Positions 53,388-63,240 of a stretch of 64,000 nt of DNA are shown here, piece by piece. Position numbers and translations under genes: made by a program. The notes beneath the pieces were generated by a model, which made no database searches, was not told where the DNA came from, and saw only the letters and a list, made by a program, of their open reading frames with translations. Numbering within the stretch: the stretch's first letter is position 1; each line of letters begins with the position of its first letter. The stretch spans positions 67,773-131,772 of the forward strand of contig NZ_JOFL01000015.1 of NCBI RefSeq assembly GCF_000719265.1, read 5' to 3'. The stretch comes from Streptomyces roseoverticillatus. GTDB lineage: Bacteria; Actinomycetota; Actinomycetes; Streptomycetales; Streptomycetaceae.

Positions 53388-54098
53388 TCAGTCGCCGGTG
53401 GCCGCTTCCACCAGGGCTCGCGTCAGACGCAGATCGTCCCGCGCCTCCGGGTGCCACTGGATGCCCACCGCGAACACGCCGTCACCCGGCCGCTCCAGGG
53501 CCTCGATCGTGCCGTCCTCCGCGTACGCCGTCGCGACGAGGCCGTCGCCCAGGCGGGAGACGGATTGGTGGTGGTGGGTGGCGACGTCGCACGGTTCGGG
53601 CAGGAGGCGGCCCAGCCGGGTGTCCGGGACCGGCTTGACCAGGTGGTCGGTGAAGGCGCCGACGACCGGGTTGTGGTCCTCGTGCCCCACCTCGTCCGGC
53701 AGGTGCTGGCACAGCGCCCCGCCCGCGTGCACGTTCATCAGCTGCATCCCCCGGCAGATCCCGAGCACCGGAACCCCCCGCTCCAGCGCCGCGTCCAGCA
53801 GCGCCAGTTCCCAGGCGTCGCGTTCGGGCACCGGCGCGCCCGCGCGCGGGTGGGGGCGTTCGCCGTAGAGGCCGGGGTCGAGGTCCTCACCGCCGGCGAG
53901 GACCAGGCCGTCCAGCCGCCGCACTATGTCGCCGGCGGCGGCCGGGTCGTCCGGCGGGAGTTGTACGGCCAGGCCGCCGGCCCGCTGCACGTGCTGCGCG
54001 TAGGAGGCGGGCAGGAGCGCGGCCGGCAGGTCCCACGCGGCGCCCCAGCGGGCCCGGGTGAGGTAGGTGGTGACACCGATCAGTGGCTGGCGGGGCAT
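53388..54098 (-). CDS. Gamma-glutamyl-gamma-aminobutyrate hydrolase family protein (PuuD-like)
   Basis: A 236-residue class I glutamine-amidotransferase-like hydrolase. Catalytic Cys115 lies in LGICRGMQLMN, and the His/Glu pair is in IQWHPEA near residue 218. LAGGEDLDP is characteristic of the PuuD group, which cleaves gamma-glutamyl amides. Beside an amine permease, a GntR regulator and a glutamine-synthetase-like gene, it is expected to remove glutamate at the end of a gamma-glutamylated amine pathway. ATG 54098; the upstream gap has three CCGTACG elements. Confidence 0.93.
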   Translation of the reverse strand: MPRQPLIGVTTYLTRARWGAAWDLPAALLPASYAQHVQRAGGLAVQLPPDDPAAAGDIVRRLDGLVLAGGEDLDPGLYGERPHPRAGAPVPERDAWELALLDAALERGVPVLGICRGMQLMNVHAGGALCQHLPDEVGHEDHNPVVGAFTDHLVKPVPDTRLGRLLPEPCDVATHHHQSVSRLGDGLVATAYAEDGTIEALERPGDGVFAVGIQWHPEARDDLRLTRALVEAATGD

Positions 54099-54110
54099 GG
54101 AGCGGGTCCT

Positions 54111-54146
54111 TTCCGTACGTACGTCGTTCCGTACGCTCCGTACGCT
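54111..54146 (-). promoter_or_regulatory. CCGTACG repeat cluster upstream of the hydrolase gene
   Basis: YTCCGTACG occurs at 54111-54119, 54127-54135 and 54136-54144; the last two are parts of a direct 9-bp repeat CCGTACGCT (54129-54137, 54138-54146). It fills the 58-bp gap between permease and hydrolase. Probable regulator binding site or a recently amplified repeat. Confidence 0.45.
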
Positions 54147-54156
54147 ACGACGTGGA

Positions 54157-55623
54157 TCACGAGCGGGAGTCGCGGTTCAGTTCCGCCTCGGCCGCGGCGA
54201 GCGCCGCGAACTCCTCCTCGGGCGCCCCGGCGACGAGCCGGTGCCGGCTCCAGCAGGCGAAGTACACGGCGGCGACGGCGTAGACGCCGAGGGCGACGAG
54301 CGCGGCGGTGACGTCGACGAGGAAGGTCGCCACGAGCGCCGCGCAGGCCAGCAGGAGGGCCAGCGCCGACGTCACGACGCCGCCGGGCGTGCGGTAGGGC
54401 CGCGCCAGCCCCGGCTCGCGGCGGCGCAGCACGATGTGGGAGAGCGACATCAGCGCGTACGAGATGGTGGCGCCGAACACGGCCACGTTCAGCATCCGCG
54501 CGCCGTCGCCGCTGGCCGCCGCCAGCGTGAAGCCGATCGCGCCGGGCACGACCAGGCCGAGCCAGGGGGCCTTGCGGCGGCTGGTGAGGGAGAGGGAGCG
54601 GGGGAGGTAGCCGGCCCGGGAGAGGGCGAAGAGCTGCCGCGATCCGGCGTAGATGAGGGAGAAGAAGGAGGCCACCAGGCCCGCGAGCCCGGCGTAGTTG
54701 ACGATCCGGCCGAGCACGGTGGGGTGCCCGTCGGGCTGCACGGCGGCCACGAGCGGGTTCCCGGCGTCCTTCAGGGCGTCCGCGCCGCCCGCGCCGGTCG
54801 AGGCGAGGAAGGTAAGGAGGGCGAGCACCAGCAGGATGCCCATCGCGGCGGCCATGGCCCGGGGCAGCGACCGCACGGGGTCTTTGGTCTCCTCGGCGGC
54901 GAGCGGCACGCCCTCGACGCCGAGGAAGAACCACATCCCGAAGGGGAAGGACGCCCAGATGCCGAGCAGTCCGAACGGCAGCCAGGAGGACGAGCCGAGG
55001 GCGCTCGTGTCGGCGGGGATGTCGTGCAGGCGGGCCGCGTCGAAGTCGGTCAGCGCGCCCGCCGCGAAGATCAGCAGCGCGGCGACGGCGACGCCGGTGA
55101 CGACGAAGCTGAACCGCAGCGCCTCGCCCACGCCCCACAGGTGGATGCCGATGAAGAGGACGAAGCAGGCGAGGTACACGGGCCAGGAGGAGGTGAGCCC
55201 GAACAGGCCGAGCGACTCGACGTAGTCGCCGATGAAGAGGGAGATCGCCGCGGGTGCGAGGACGTACTCGATGAGGATGGCGGTGCCGGTGAGGAAGCCG
55301 CCCCACGGGCCGAGCGCGCGCCGCGCGAAGCCGTAACCCCCGCCCGCCGTCGGCAGGATGGCGGCGAGCTCGGCGAGGGCGAAGACCATGCAGGTGTACA
55401 TCAGCCCCATGAGGGCGGCGGCGACGGCGAGGCCGCCGAAGCCGCCGTGCGCGAGGCCGAAGTTCCAGCCGGAGAAGTCGCCGGAGACGACGTAGGCGAC
55501 GCCGAGGCCGGTGAGGAGCAGGGGGCCGGCGCTGCCGCGGCGCAGCGTGCGCTTCTCCAGGTAGTCCGCCGGCCGGTCCGAGGCGCGTGGTGGTGCCGTG
55601 GGTGTCTCCGTGCGTTCGGGCAT
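54157..55623 (-). CDS. APC-family amino acid/ethanolamine permease
   Basis: A 488-residue permease with about 12 transmembrane segments. The start region (LEKRTLRRGSAGPLLLTGLG, YVVSGDFSGWNFGLAHGGFGG) and ILPTAGGGYGFARRALGPWG match the ethanolamine permease (EutP/EatA-like) branch of the amino acid-polyamine-organocation superfamily. ATG 55623 lies just left of a 22-bp palindrome. It is followed by the hydrolase gene, and both are probably under the GntR regulator upstream. Substrate ethanolamine is likely but could be another amine. Confidence 0.9.
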   Translation of the reverse strand: MPERTETPTAPPRASDRPADYLEKRTLRRGSAGPLLLTGLGVAYVVSGDFSGWNFGLAHGGFGGLAVAAALMGLMYTCMVFALAELAAILPTAGGGYGFARRALGPWGGFLTGTAILIEYVLAPAAISLFIGDYVESLGLFGLTSSWPVYLACFVLFIGIHLWGVGEALRFSFVVTGVAVAALLIFAAGALTDFDAARLHDIPADTSALGSSSWLPFGLLGIWASFPFGMWFFLGVEGVPLAAEETKDPVRSLPRAMAAAMGILLVLALLTFLASTGAGGADALKDAGNPLVAAVQPDGHPTVLGRIVNYAGLAGLVASFFSLIYAGSRQLFALSRAGYLPRSLSLTSRRKAPWLGLVVPGAIGFTLAAASGDGARMLNVAVFGATISYALMSLSHIVLRRREPGLARPYRTPGGVVTSALALLLACAALVATFLVDVTAALVALGVYAVAAVYFACWSRHRLVAGAPEEEFAALAAAEAELNRDSRS

Positions 55624-55648
55624 GCTGCCGCTCCTGCCTCGGGGAGGT

Positions 55649-55670
55649 AAAGGTATTGCGGCATACCTTT
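55649..55670 (-). promoter_or_regulatory. Palindromic operator upstream of the amine permease
   Basis: AAAGGTAT and ATACCTTT (55649-55656, 55663-55670) are perfect 8-bp arms around TGCGGC, 26 bp before the permease ATG. Size and symmetry fit a GntR-family dimer. Confidence 0.6.
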
Positions 55671-55737
55671 GCCCCGGCGTGGCTGATCCGGCAACCCTCT
55701 TGCGTAAAAGACTGGTTACGAGAGGGGTCCTCGCGGG

Positions 55738-56469
55738 TTACGCCAGGAAGCCCCGCAGCAGCGCCGCCGTCCCGCAGCAGTGCTCGCGCATCACCTCGCG
55801 CGCCCCTTCCGCGTCGCCGTCGAGGACCGCCTCCACGAGCGCGGTGTGCTGCTGCTGCGAGTGCTCCAGGTTCCGGACCAGCAGCGGAATGCAGTCCAGC
55901 AGGTCGTTGACCGTCGCGCGGACCGCGGCGTACCGCTCGGCCAGCGACGGGGATCCCGACAGCTCGGCGAGCGTCAGGTGGAACAGCGTGTCCGCGCGGC
56001 GATATCCGGCCAGCGGCGCGTCGTGCGTGGCGGCCAGCGCGGCCCGCAGCCGCCCGGCACCGCCCTCGGGCAGCCCGTGCGCGGCGCACAGCCCGGCCGC
56101 GCCCACCTCCAGCACCTCGCGGAAGCGCAGCGTGTCCTCGACGTCGACGGAGGCGACCCGGCGCCGCAGTTCGTCCTCGCCCGCGGTGGCGGGCCGCGCC
56201 AGCACGAACGTGCCGCCGTAGCGGCCGCGCCGGCTCTCGACCAGCCCCTGGTCCTGCAGGACCTTCAGCACCTCGCGCAGCGTCACCCGGCTCACGTGCA
56301 GCCGGTCGGCCAACTCCCGCTCGGCGGGCAGCCGTTCCCCCTCGGCCACCAGGCCCAGTCGCATGATCTGCAGTATCTGCTCCAGCGCTTCCTCGAAGCC
56401 GTTGCCCGCGCGGACCGGCCGCAGCACCGGCGCCAGCCGGTCCGTCCGGTCCGCCGCATGATCGTTCAT
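55738..56469 (-). CDS. GntR-family (FadR/FCD subfamily) transcriptional regulator
   Basis: A 243-residue regulator with an N-terminal winged helix (about 22-95; EGERLPAERELADRLHVSRVTLREVLKVLQDQGLVESRRG) written here in separate motifs, RLPAERELADRLHVSR and TLREVLKVLQDQGLV, and a C-terminal FCD effector domain (about 105-240) with metal-binding-type His in HLTLAELSG and HTALVEAVLDGD. It is divergent from the glutamine-synthetase-like gene and upstream of the permease and hydrolase, so it is the probable pathway regulator. ATG 56469. Confidence 0.92.
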   Translation of the reverse strand: MNDHAADRTDRLAPVLRPVRAGNGFEEALEQILQIMRLGLVAEGERLPAERELADRLHVSRVTLREVLKVLQDQGLVESRRGRYGGTFVLARPATAGEDELRRRVASVDVEDTLRFREVLEVGAAGLCAAHGLPEGGAGRLRAALAATHDAPLAGYRRADTLFHLTLAELSGSPSLAERYAAVRATVNDLLDCIPLLVRNLEHSQQQHTALVEAVLDGDAEGAREVMREHCCGTAALLRGFLA

Positions 56470-56488
56470 CTGACCTCTTCCCTTTAAT

Positions 56489-56512
56489 GGTCTACAGCCC
56501 TACCTTAAGACC
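56489..56512. promoter_or_regulatory. Operator-like inverted repeat in the GntR/glutamine-synthetase-like gap
   Basis: GGTCT (56489-56493) and AGACC (56508-56512) flank a 14-bp spacer. The wider sequence CTTTAATGGT...ACCTTAAG is an imperfect palindrome sharing the GGT/ACC half-sites with the permease operator (55649). Confidence 0.4.
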
Positions 56513-56540
56513 TCCGGTCGCACCGACAGGAGGCATCACC

Positions 56541-57908
56541 GTGGCAGACCCCACGCCCCCGCTCGCCGTCGAGGAGCTGCGCAGGCTGGTCGACACCGGG
56601 GAGATCGACACCGTCGTCCTCGCCTTCACCGACATGCAGGGACGACTCCAGGGGAAGCGGTTCGCCGCGCGGTTCTTCCTCGACGACGTCCTCGACCACG
56701 GCACCGAGGGCTGCAACTACCTCCTCGCCGTGGACGTCGACCTCAACACCGTCGGCGGCTACGCCATGTCGTCCTGGGAGCGCGGCTACGGCGACTTCGC
56801 CATGCGCGGCGACCTCTCCACCCTGCGCCGCACCCCCTGGAACCCCGGCACGGCGCTCCTCACCGCCGACCTCGCCTGGCACGACGGCTCGCCCGTCCTC
56901 GCCTCGCCCCGGCAGATCCTGCGCCGCCAGCTCGACCGGCTGGCCGAGCGCGGCTGGAGCGCCTACGCGGGCACCGAGCTGGAGTTCATCGTCTTCAAGG
57001 ACACGTACGAGGAGGCCTGGAACCGCGGCTACCGCGGCATGACCCCGGCCAACCAGTACAACTGCGACTACTCCGTCCTCGGCACCGGCCGCGTCGAGCC
57101 CCTCCTGCGGCGCATCCGCAACGAGATGGGCGCCGCCGGGATGACCGTGGAGTCCGCCAAGGGCGAGTGCAACCTCGGCCAGCACGAGATCGCCTTCCGC
57201 TACGACGAGGCCCTCACCACCTGCGACCAGCACGCCGTCTACAAGACCGGCGCGAAGGAGATCGCCTCCCAGGAGGGCATGGCGCTCACCTTCATGGCCA
57301 AGTACGACGAGCGCGAGGGCAACTCCTGCCACATCCACCTCTCGCTGCGCGACGAGGCCGGGCGGCCCGTCCTCGCCGACGACGAGGGCCCGTACGGCAT
57401 GTCGAAGACGATGCGGCACTTCCTCGCCGGACAGCTCGCCGCGCTGCGCGACTTCACCCTCCTCTACGCCCCCAACATCAACTCGTACAAGCGGTTCCGG
57501 CCCGGCTCCTTCGCCCCCACCGCCGTCGCCTGGGGCCCCGACAACCGCACCTGCGCCCTGCGCGTCATCGGCCACGGCCACTCCCACCGCTTCGAGAACC
57601 GCCTGCCGGGCGGGGACGTCAACCCCTACCTCGCCGTCGCGGGCATGGTGGCCGCCGGCCTCTACGGCGTCGAGCACGAACTGGAGCTGCCCGAGGTCTG
57701 TACCGGCAACGCCTACGCGGGCGACGCGCAGCACGTCCCCGCCACCCTGCGCGAGGCCGCCGCCCTCTGGGAGGCCAGCCCGATAGCGCGGGAGGCCTTC
57801 GGCGACGAAGTCGTCGAGCACTACCTGCACATGGCGCGCGTCGAGCAGGAGGCCTACGACACGGCCGTCACGGACTGGGAGCGGTTCCGCTCCTTCGAGC
57901 GGATGTGA
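56541..57908 (+). CDS. Glutamine-synthetase-like gamma-glutamyl-amide ligase (GlnA4-type)
   Basis: A 455-residue member of the GlnA fold. It has an N-terminal beta-grasp with DMQGRLQGKRF, a catalytic domain with ELEFIVFKDTYEEAW and CHIHLSL, and an ATP-phosphate loop around NSYKRFRPGSFAPTAVAWG and ENRLPGGDVNPY. Length and the partner genes match the GlnA4-like enzymes rather than the nitrogen-assimilating GlnA. From memory, S. coelicolor GlnA4 is a gamma-glutamylethanolamide synthetase, so it probably glutamylates ethanolamine or a related amine using ATP. GTG 56541 follows ACAGGAGG. First of three co-directional genes. Confidence 0.92.
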   Translation: MADPTPPLAVEELRRLVDTGEIDTVVLAFTDMQGRLQGKRFAARFFLDDVLDHGTEGCNYLLAVDVDLNTVGGYAMSSWERGYGDFAMRGDLSTLRRTPWNPGTALLTADLAWHDGSPVLASPRQILRRQLDRLAERGWSAYAGTELEFIVFKDTYEEAWNRGYRGMTPANQYNCDYSVLGTGRVEPLLRRIRNEMGAAGMTVESAKGECNLGQHEIAFRYDEALTTCDQHAVYKTGAKEIASQEGMALTFMAKYDEREGNSCHIHLSLRDEAGRPVLADDEGPYGMSKTMRHFLAGQLAALRDFTLLYAPNINSYKRFRPGSFAPTAVAWGPDNRTCALRVIGHGHSHRFENRLPGGDVNPYLAVAGMVAAGLYGVEHELELPEVCTGNAYAGDAQHVPATLREAAALWEASPIAREAFGDEVVEHYLHMARVEQEAYDTAVTDWERFRSFERM

Positions 57909-57941
57909 CCCCGCCACGTTGTGGGCAGGCGTTCCGCAGGG

Positions 57942-57973
57942 CTGGGGGCACCGCCCAGCGGTAGCTGGGGGAG
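57942..57973 (+). repeat. Streptomyces-type dispersed hairpin repeat
   Basis: The GGGGGCACCGCCCAGC...GCTGGGGGAGG pattern, with CCCAGC/GCTGGG arms (57954-57959, 57964-57969), is of a kind I recall as very common between Streptomyces genes. Outer GTTGTG (57918-57923) and CACAAC (57980-57985) extend the symmetry. It lies between the synthetase and dehydrogenase genes. Confidence 0.6.
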
Positions 57974-58063
57974 GGTGGGCACAACGCGACCACCGGCGTT
58001 CAGCCGCGTACGAATCGGTAACCCGGCCGCCGGGGCGGCGGAACGAACGAGCAGGGAGACGAC

Positions 58064-59440
<1,377 letters not shown>

Positions 59441-59554
59441 CGTGCCGGGGGACGCGGGACGAGCGGCCGCGCCGCCGGCCTGCCCCCGCCTGTCCGACCG
59501 GTTCGTGTCCCCACGGCCGCAAGCCTCACCCGTAGCCACAGAAAGGCCATTGCG

Positions 59555-60340
59555 TTGAGCGACCACACCTTCGTCTGCCGCCGGCTGGCGGACCGCACCG
59601 CCGTCGTGACCGGAGCCGGCAGCGGCATCGGCCTGGCCACCGCGCGCCGCCTCGCCTCCGAGGGCGCCCGCGTCGTCTGCGCCGACATCGACGAGACCGC
59701 CGGCAAGGCCGCGGCCGCCGAGACCGGCGGGCTCTTCGTCAAGGTCGACGTCACCAGCCCCGAGGAGGTCGAGGCGCTCTTCAAGACCGCCTACGACACC
59801 TACGGCTCCGTCGACGTCGCCTTCAACAACGCCGGCATCTCCCCGCCCGACGACGACTCGATCCTCACCACCGGGCTCGACGCCTGGAAGCGCGTCCAGG
59901 AGGTCAACCTCACCTCCGTCTACCTCTGCTGCAAGGCCGCCCTCCCCTACATGCAGCGCCAGGGCAAGGGCTCCATCATCAACACCGCCTCCTTCGTCGC
60001 CGTCATGGGCGCCGCGACCTCGCAGATCAGCTACACCGCCTCCAAGGGCGGCGTGCTGGCGATGTCCCGCGAGCTCGGCGTGCAGTTCGCCCGCGAGGGC
60101 ATCCGCGTCAACGCCCTGTGCCCGGGACCGGTCAACACGCCCCTGCTCAAGGAGCTGTTCGCCAAGGACCCCGAGCGGGCCGCGCGCCGCCTGGTGCACG
60201 TGCCCGTCGGCCGGTTCGCCGAGCCCGAGGAGATCGCCGCCGCGGTCGCCTTCCTCGCCAGCGACGACTCGTCCTTCGTCAACGCCGCCGAGTTCCTCGT
60301 CGACGGTGGCATCGCGGGCGCGTACGTGACCCCGCTGTAG
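59555..60340 (+). CDS. Short-chain dehydrogenase/reductase
   Basis: A 261-residue classical SDR. Cofactor motif TGAGSGIG (19-26), NNAG at 90-93, and catalytic Asn117, Ser145, Tyr159 and Lys163 are present. The acidic residue after strand 2 (CADID) favours NAD+. An alcohol-oxidising SDR fits a pathway whose substrate has a hydroxyl group, such as ethanolamine: SDR would make the aldehyde used by the ALDH. TTG 59555 follows GAAAGG. A terminator closes the unit. Confidence 0.92.
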   Translation: MSDHTFVCRRLADRTAVVTGAGSGIGLATARRLASEGARVVCADIDETAGKAAAAETGGLFVKVDVTSPEEVEALFKTAYDTYGSVDVAFNNAGISPPDDDSILTTGLDAWKRVQEVNLTSVYLCCKAALPYMQRQGKGSIINTASFVAVMGAATSQISYTASKGGVLAMSRELGVQFAREGIRVNALCPGPVNTPLLKELFAKDPERAARRLVHVPVGRFAEPEEIAAAVAFLASDDSSFVNAAEFLVDGGIAGAYVTPL

Positions 60341-60353
60341 GGTCCATGATCAA

Positions 60354-60399
60354 CGGCGGGAACGGTTCGCGGGTGCAGACCCCGCGGCCGTTCCCGCCG
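60354..60399 (+). terminator. Terminator after the SDR gene
   Basis: CGGCGGGAACGG (60354-60365) pairs perfectly with CCGTTCCCGCCG (60388-60399); an inner CGCGGG/CCCGCG pair extends the stem. It lies 14 bp past the stop codon. Confidence 0.75.
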
Positions 60400-60471
60400 T
60401 GGATCCCCCGGTGTCGGCAAGGCACCGGGGGGTTCTCCCTGTCACCGCACGCACCACCGCAAAGAGAGCAC

Positions 60472-61755
60472 ATGCGCACCAAGTCCGCCACCGTCGCCGG
60501 CCTCGCTGCCGCCGCGGCCCTCACCGCTGTAACCCTCACTACAGCGGCCACCGCCACCGCGGCCCCCGCGCACGACGCGCCCCGCCGCAACTGCCCCCAG
60601 CTCGACAAGAAGCTCCCGTGGGCCGGCGACAACCGCGCCCGGCTCCAGAAGATGATCGACGAGCGCGGCACCTGCTCCGGCAAGGGCGGCCCCCGCCCCG
60701 TCGCCGCCTTCGACTGGGACAACACCGTCGTCAAGAACGACATCACCGACGCCACGCTCGCCTGGGCCCTCAAGCACGACAAGATCCTGCAGCCGAAGAG
60801 CTGGAAGGACACCAGCGCCTGGCTCACCCCGGCCGCCGACAAGGCCCTCGCCAAGGCCTGCGGCACCGCCGTGCGCCCCGGCCGCCCGCTGCCCACCTCG
60901 AAGAACACCGCCTGCGCCGACGAGATCTTCGAGATCCGCGAGAAGTCGAAGACCATGGCCGGCGAGGACGCCTTCGCGGGCGACTGGAACCACCGCCGCA
61001 CCGTGCCCGCCTACGCCTGGATTCCCCAGCTGTTCGCCGGTCACACGCCCGCCGCCCTGACCTCCTTCGCCAAGCAGGCGCGCGCCGAGCAGCTCGCGGC
61101 GCCCGTGGGCGCCGAGCAGACAGTCGGCACGCACACGCTCGCCGGCTACGTCCGCTACTACGACCAGCAGAAGGACCTCATCCGCACGCTCAAGGCTGCC
61201 GGCTTCGACGTCTACATCGTCTCCGCCTCCTCCGAGCCGATCGCCGAGGCATGGTCGAGCGGCGTGGGCCTCGACGCCAAGCACACCATCGGCATCCGCA
61301 ACATCACCAAGCACGGCCGTCTCACCACGGCCATCAAGGGCTGCGGCGGCGTCGAGACCGGCCGCGGTGACGCCCTGCCGTACATGGACGGCAAGCGCTG
61401 CATGATCAACCAGGAGATCTTCAAGATCAAGGGCGCGAAGGCCTGGCAGCAGCAGGACTGGAGCCACCGCATCGCCCTCGGCGCGGGCGACGCCGACACC
61501 GACGTGACGTTCGTGAACGACGCCACCGGTGCGCACGTCGCCATCAACCGCAACAAGTCCGAGCTGATGTGCCGCGCCTACGACGACGCGGACGGCCGCT
61601 GGGTGGCCAACCCGATGTTCATCGACCCGATGCCGCGCAAGTCCGGTACGTACCCCTGCGCGACGACGGGCGCGACCGCGGAGGACGGCTCGAAGACGCC
61701 GGTCCGCCGCGCGGACGGCTCGGTCATCCCGGACCAGGTGGACAAGGCGTTCTGA
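60472..61755 (+). CDS. Secreted HAD-superfamily phosphatase (phosphoserine-phosphatase-like)
   Basis: A 427-residue exported protein. The N-terminal 33 residues form a Sec signal peptide ending ATAAPA. Motif I is AAFDWDNTVVKND (Asp81, Asp83), followed by the helical cap, VYIVSASSEP (motif II Ser), IGIRNITKHG, and ALGAGDADTDVTFVNDA (motif IV acidic residues). The fold resembles SerB-type HAD phosphatases, but the signal peptide puts it outside. Four or more Cys suggest disulfides. ATG 60472 follows AAAGAGAGCAC. It converges with the next gene across only 21 bp. Confidence 0.9.
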   Translation: MRTKSATVAGLAAAAALTAVTLTTAATATAAPAHDAPRRNCPQLDKKLPWAGDNRARLQKMIDERGTCSGKGGPRPVAAFDWDNTVVKNDITDATLAWALKHDKILQPKSWKDTSAWLTPAADKALAKACGTAVRPGRPLPTSKNTACADEIFEIREKSKTMAGEDAFAGDWNHRRTVPAYAWIPQLFAGHTPAALTSFAKQARAEQLAAPVGAEQTVGTHTLAGYVRYYDQQKDLIRTLKAAGFDVYIVSASSEPIAEAWSSGVGLDAKHTIGIRNITKHGRLTTAIKGCGGVETGRGDALPYMDGKRCMINQEIFKIKGAKAWQQQDWSHRIALGAGDADTDVTFVNDATGAHVAINRNKSELMCRAYDDADGRWVANPMFIDPMPRKSGTYPCATTGATAEDGSKTPVRRADGSVIPDQVDKAF

Positions 61756-61776
61756 CGAGGGTCTGACGACACACCG

Positions 61777-63021
61777 TCACAGAAACGTTTGCCCCTCGCC
61801 CCGATAGGTGGCGACCGTATCCACGATGCGGTCGCCATCGATCAGCCGCAGCGCGGAGAACCGCTCGCACAGCTCCCCCGCCTTCGCGTGCCGGAACCAC
61901 ACCTTGTCCCCGATCAGCAGGTCGTCCGCGGGCCCGCCGAGCAGCGGCGTCTGCACCTCGCCGGCCCCCTCCCGCGCGTCCAGCCGCAGGCCCGCCGGAA
62001 GGTACGGCTGCGGAAGCCGGTCGGATCCGGCCGCCCCCGACGCGGGGTACCCGCCGCCCAGGACGGTCACCACGCCCACCCCCGGCCGCCGCACCACCGG
62101 CAGCGCGAACAGGGCCGCCGGACGGCCGCGGAACGACCGGTAGTGGTCGAACAGCCGCGGCACGAACAGCCCCGACCCGGCCGCGACCTCGGTCACCGCG
62201 TCCTCCGCGGCCGTGTGCTGAACGCTCCCCGTGCCGCCGCCGTTGACAAAGGCGAGCTCTGACACCTCCCGCACGGCACGTACGGCCTCCGCCCGGCGCA
62301 CCGCGAGCTCCCGGCGCGCCGCGGCCTGCATCAGCCGCACCGAACGCGAGTACAGCGGCCGGCCCTCCACCGCATCACCCACACCCGCCACATGCGCCTC
62401 GTAGGCCAGCAGGCCCACCAGCCGGAATCCCGGCCTGCGCGCGATCGACCGCGCCAGGTCCGCCAGCCGCTCCGGGTCGCGCAGCGGCGAGCGCAGCGCC
62501 CCGAGCCGCAGCCGGCCGCCCAGCAGCCGCAGCGAGGTGTCCAACTCCAGGCACACCCGCACTTCCTCACGCCCCGTCCGGGCCGCGTCGATCAGCGCCA
62601 GCTGGGCCGGGTCGTCCACGGTCACCGTCACCGTCCGGGCCAGCTTCGGATCCGCCGTCAGCTCCGCCAGGCCCGCCCGGTCGGCCGTCGGATACGCCAG
62701 CAGTACGTCCTCGACGCCCGAACGCGCCAGCCACAGGGACTCGGCCAGCGAGAAGCTCATCACACCCGTGAACCCGTCCCGCGCGAGCACCCGCTCCAAC
62801 AGCGCCCGGCAGCGCACGGACTTGCTCGCCACCCGCACCGGCTTGCCCTGCGCCCGGCGCACCAGGTCGGCGGCGTTGGCGTCGAAGGCCTGCAGGTCGA
62901 CCACGGCCAGCGGCGCTTCGCAGGAGGCGGTCGCCCGGTCCAGACGGGCCCGCTCCGCGCTCGCGTGCACGGCGGGATGTGCGACGGACCGTGCGGCAGG
63001 ACGTGCGGCGGGAAGACGCAT
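61777..63021 (-). CDS. PLP-dependent amino acid deaminase / D-threonine-aldolase-like protein (alanine racemase N-terminal fold)
   Basis: A 414-residue type III PLP enzyme. PLP-binding Lys67 is in RVASKSVRC at the end of the first barrel strand. Later parts include LAYEAHVAGVGDA, FVNGGGTGSVQHT and a D-threonine aldolase/D-serine dehydratase-like C-terminal beta domain (IGDKVWFRHAKAGEL with His/Cys metal ligands). Reaction unknown: amino acid deamination or aldol cleavage. ATG 63021 is the natural start; the same frame stays open far upstream only because of GC bias. Confidence 0.85.
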   Translation of the reverse strand: MRLPAARPAARSVAHPAVHASAERARLDRATASCEAPLAVVDLQAFDANAADLVRRAQGKPVRVASKSVRCRALLERVLARDGFTGVMSFSLAESLWLARSGVEDVLLAYPTADRAGLAELTADPKLARTVTVTVDDPAQLALIDAARTGREEVRVCLELDTSLRLLGGRLRLGALRSPLRDPERLADLARSIARRPGFRLVGLLAYEAHVAGVGDAVEGRPLYSRSVRLMQAAARRELAVRRAEAVRAVREVSELAFVNGGGTGSVQHTAAEDAVTEVAAGSGLFVPRLFDHYRSFRGRPAALFALPVVRRPGVGVVTVLGGGYPASGAAGSDRLPQPYLPAGLRLDAREGAGEVQTPLLGGPADDLLIGDKVWFRHAKAGELCERFSALRLIDGDRIVDTVATYRGEGQTFL

Positions 63022-63135
63022 GGGGCGCAGCCTGCCAGAGCCGCCCGGCGGTGGACAGGGGCCCGGCACGGGCGAGATGGCAGTGCCCGCCGCCCGCCCC
63101 GTAGAGTGGCGCCCACACCGCGGGCCGCACGCCCT

Positions 63136-63169
63136 GCGGCGTGATGTCCGGAGCGGCGTGATGTCCGGA
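63136..63169 (+). repeat. Perfect 17-bp tandem repeat upstream of the last gene
   Basis: GCGGCGTGATGTCCGGA occurs at 63136-63152 and directly again at 63153-63169, between TAGAGT (63102-63107, possible -10 box) and the GTG at 63241. It may be a leader element or a slippage product. Confidence 0.7.
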
Positions 63170-63240
63170 TACGAACCGGCCTGTCCCGAACGGGGACCGG
63201 GCGCGGATACGGGAAGCCGGCTCACGAGGGGGAGCGCAGG

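Noticed and set aside
57942..57973. Terminator with functional meaning specific to the synthetase-ALDH gap
   Set aside because: The sequence resembles a very common dispersed Streptomyces repeat, so it is listed as a repeat and no specific role is claimed.
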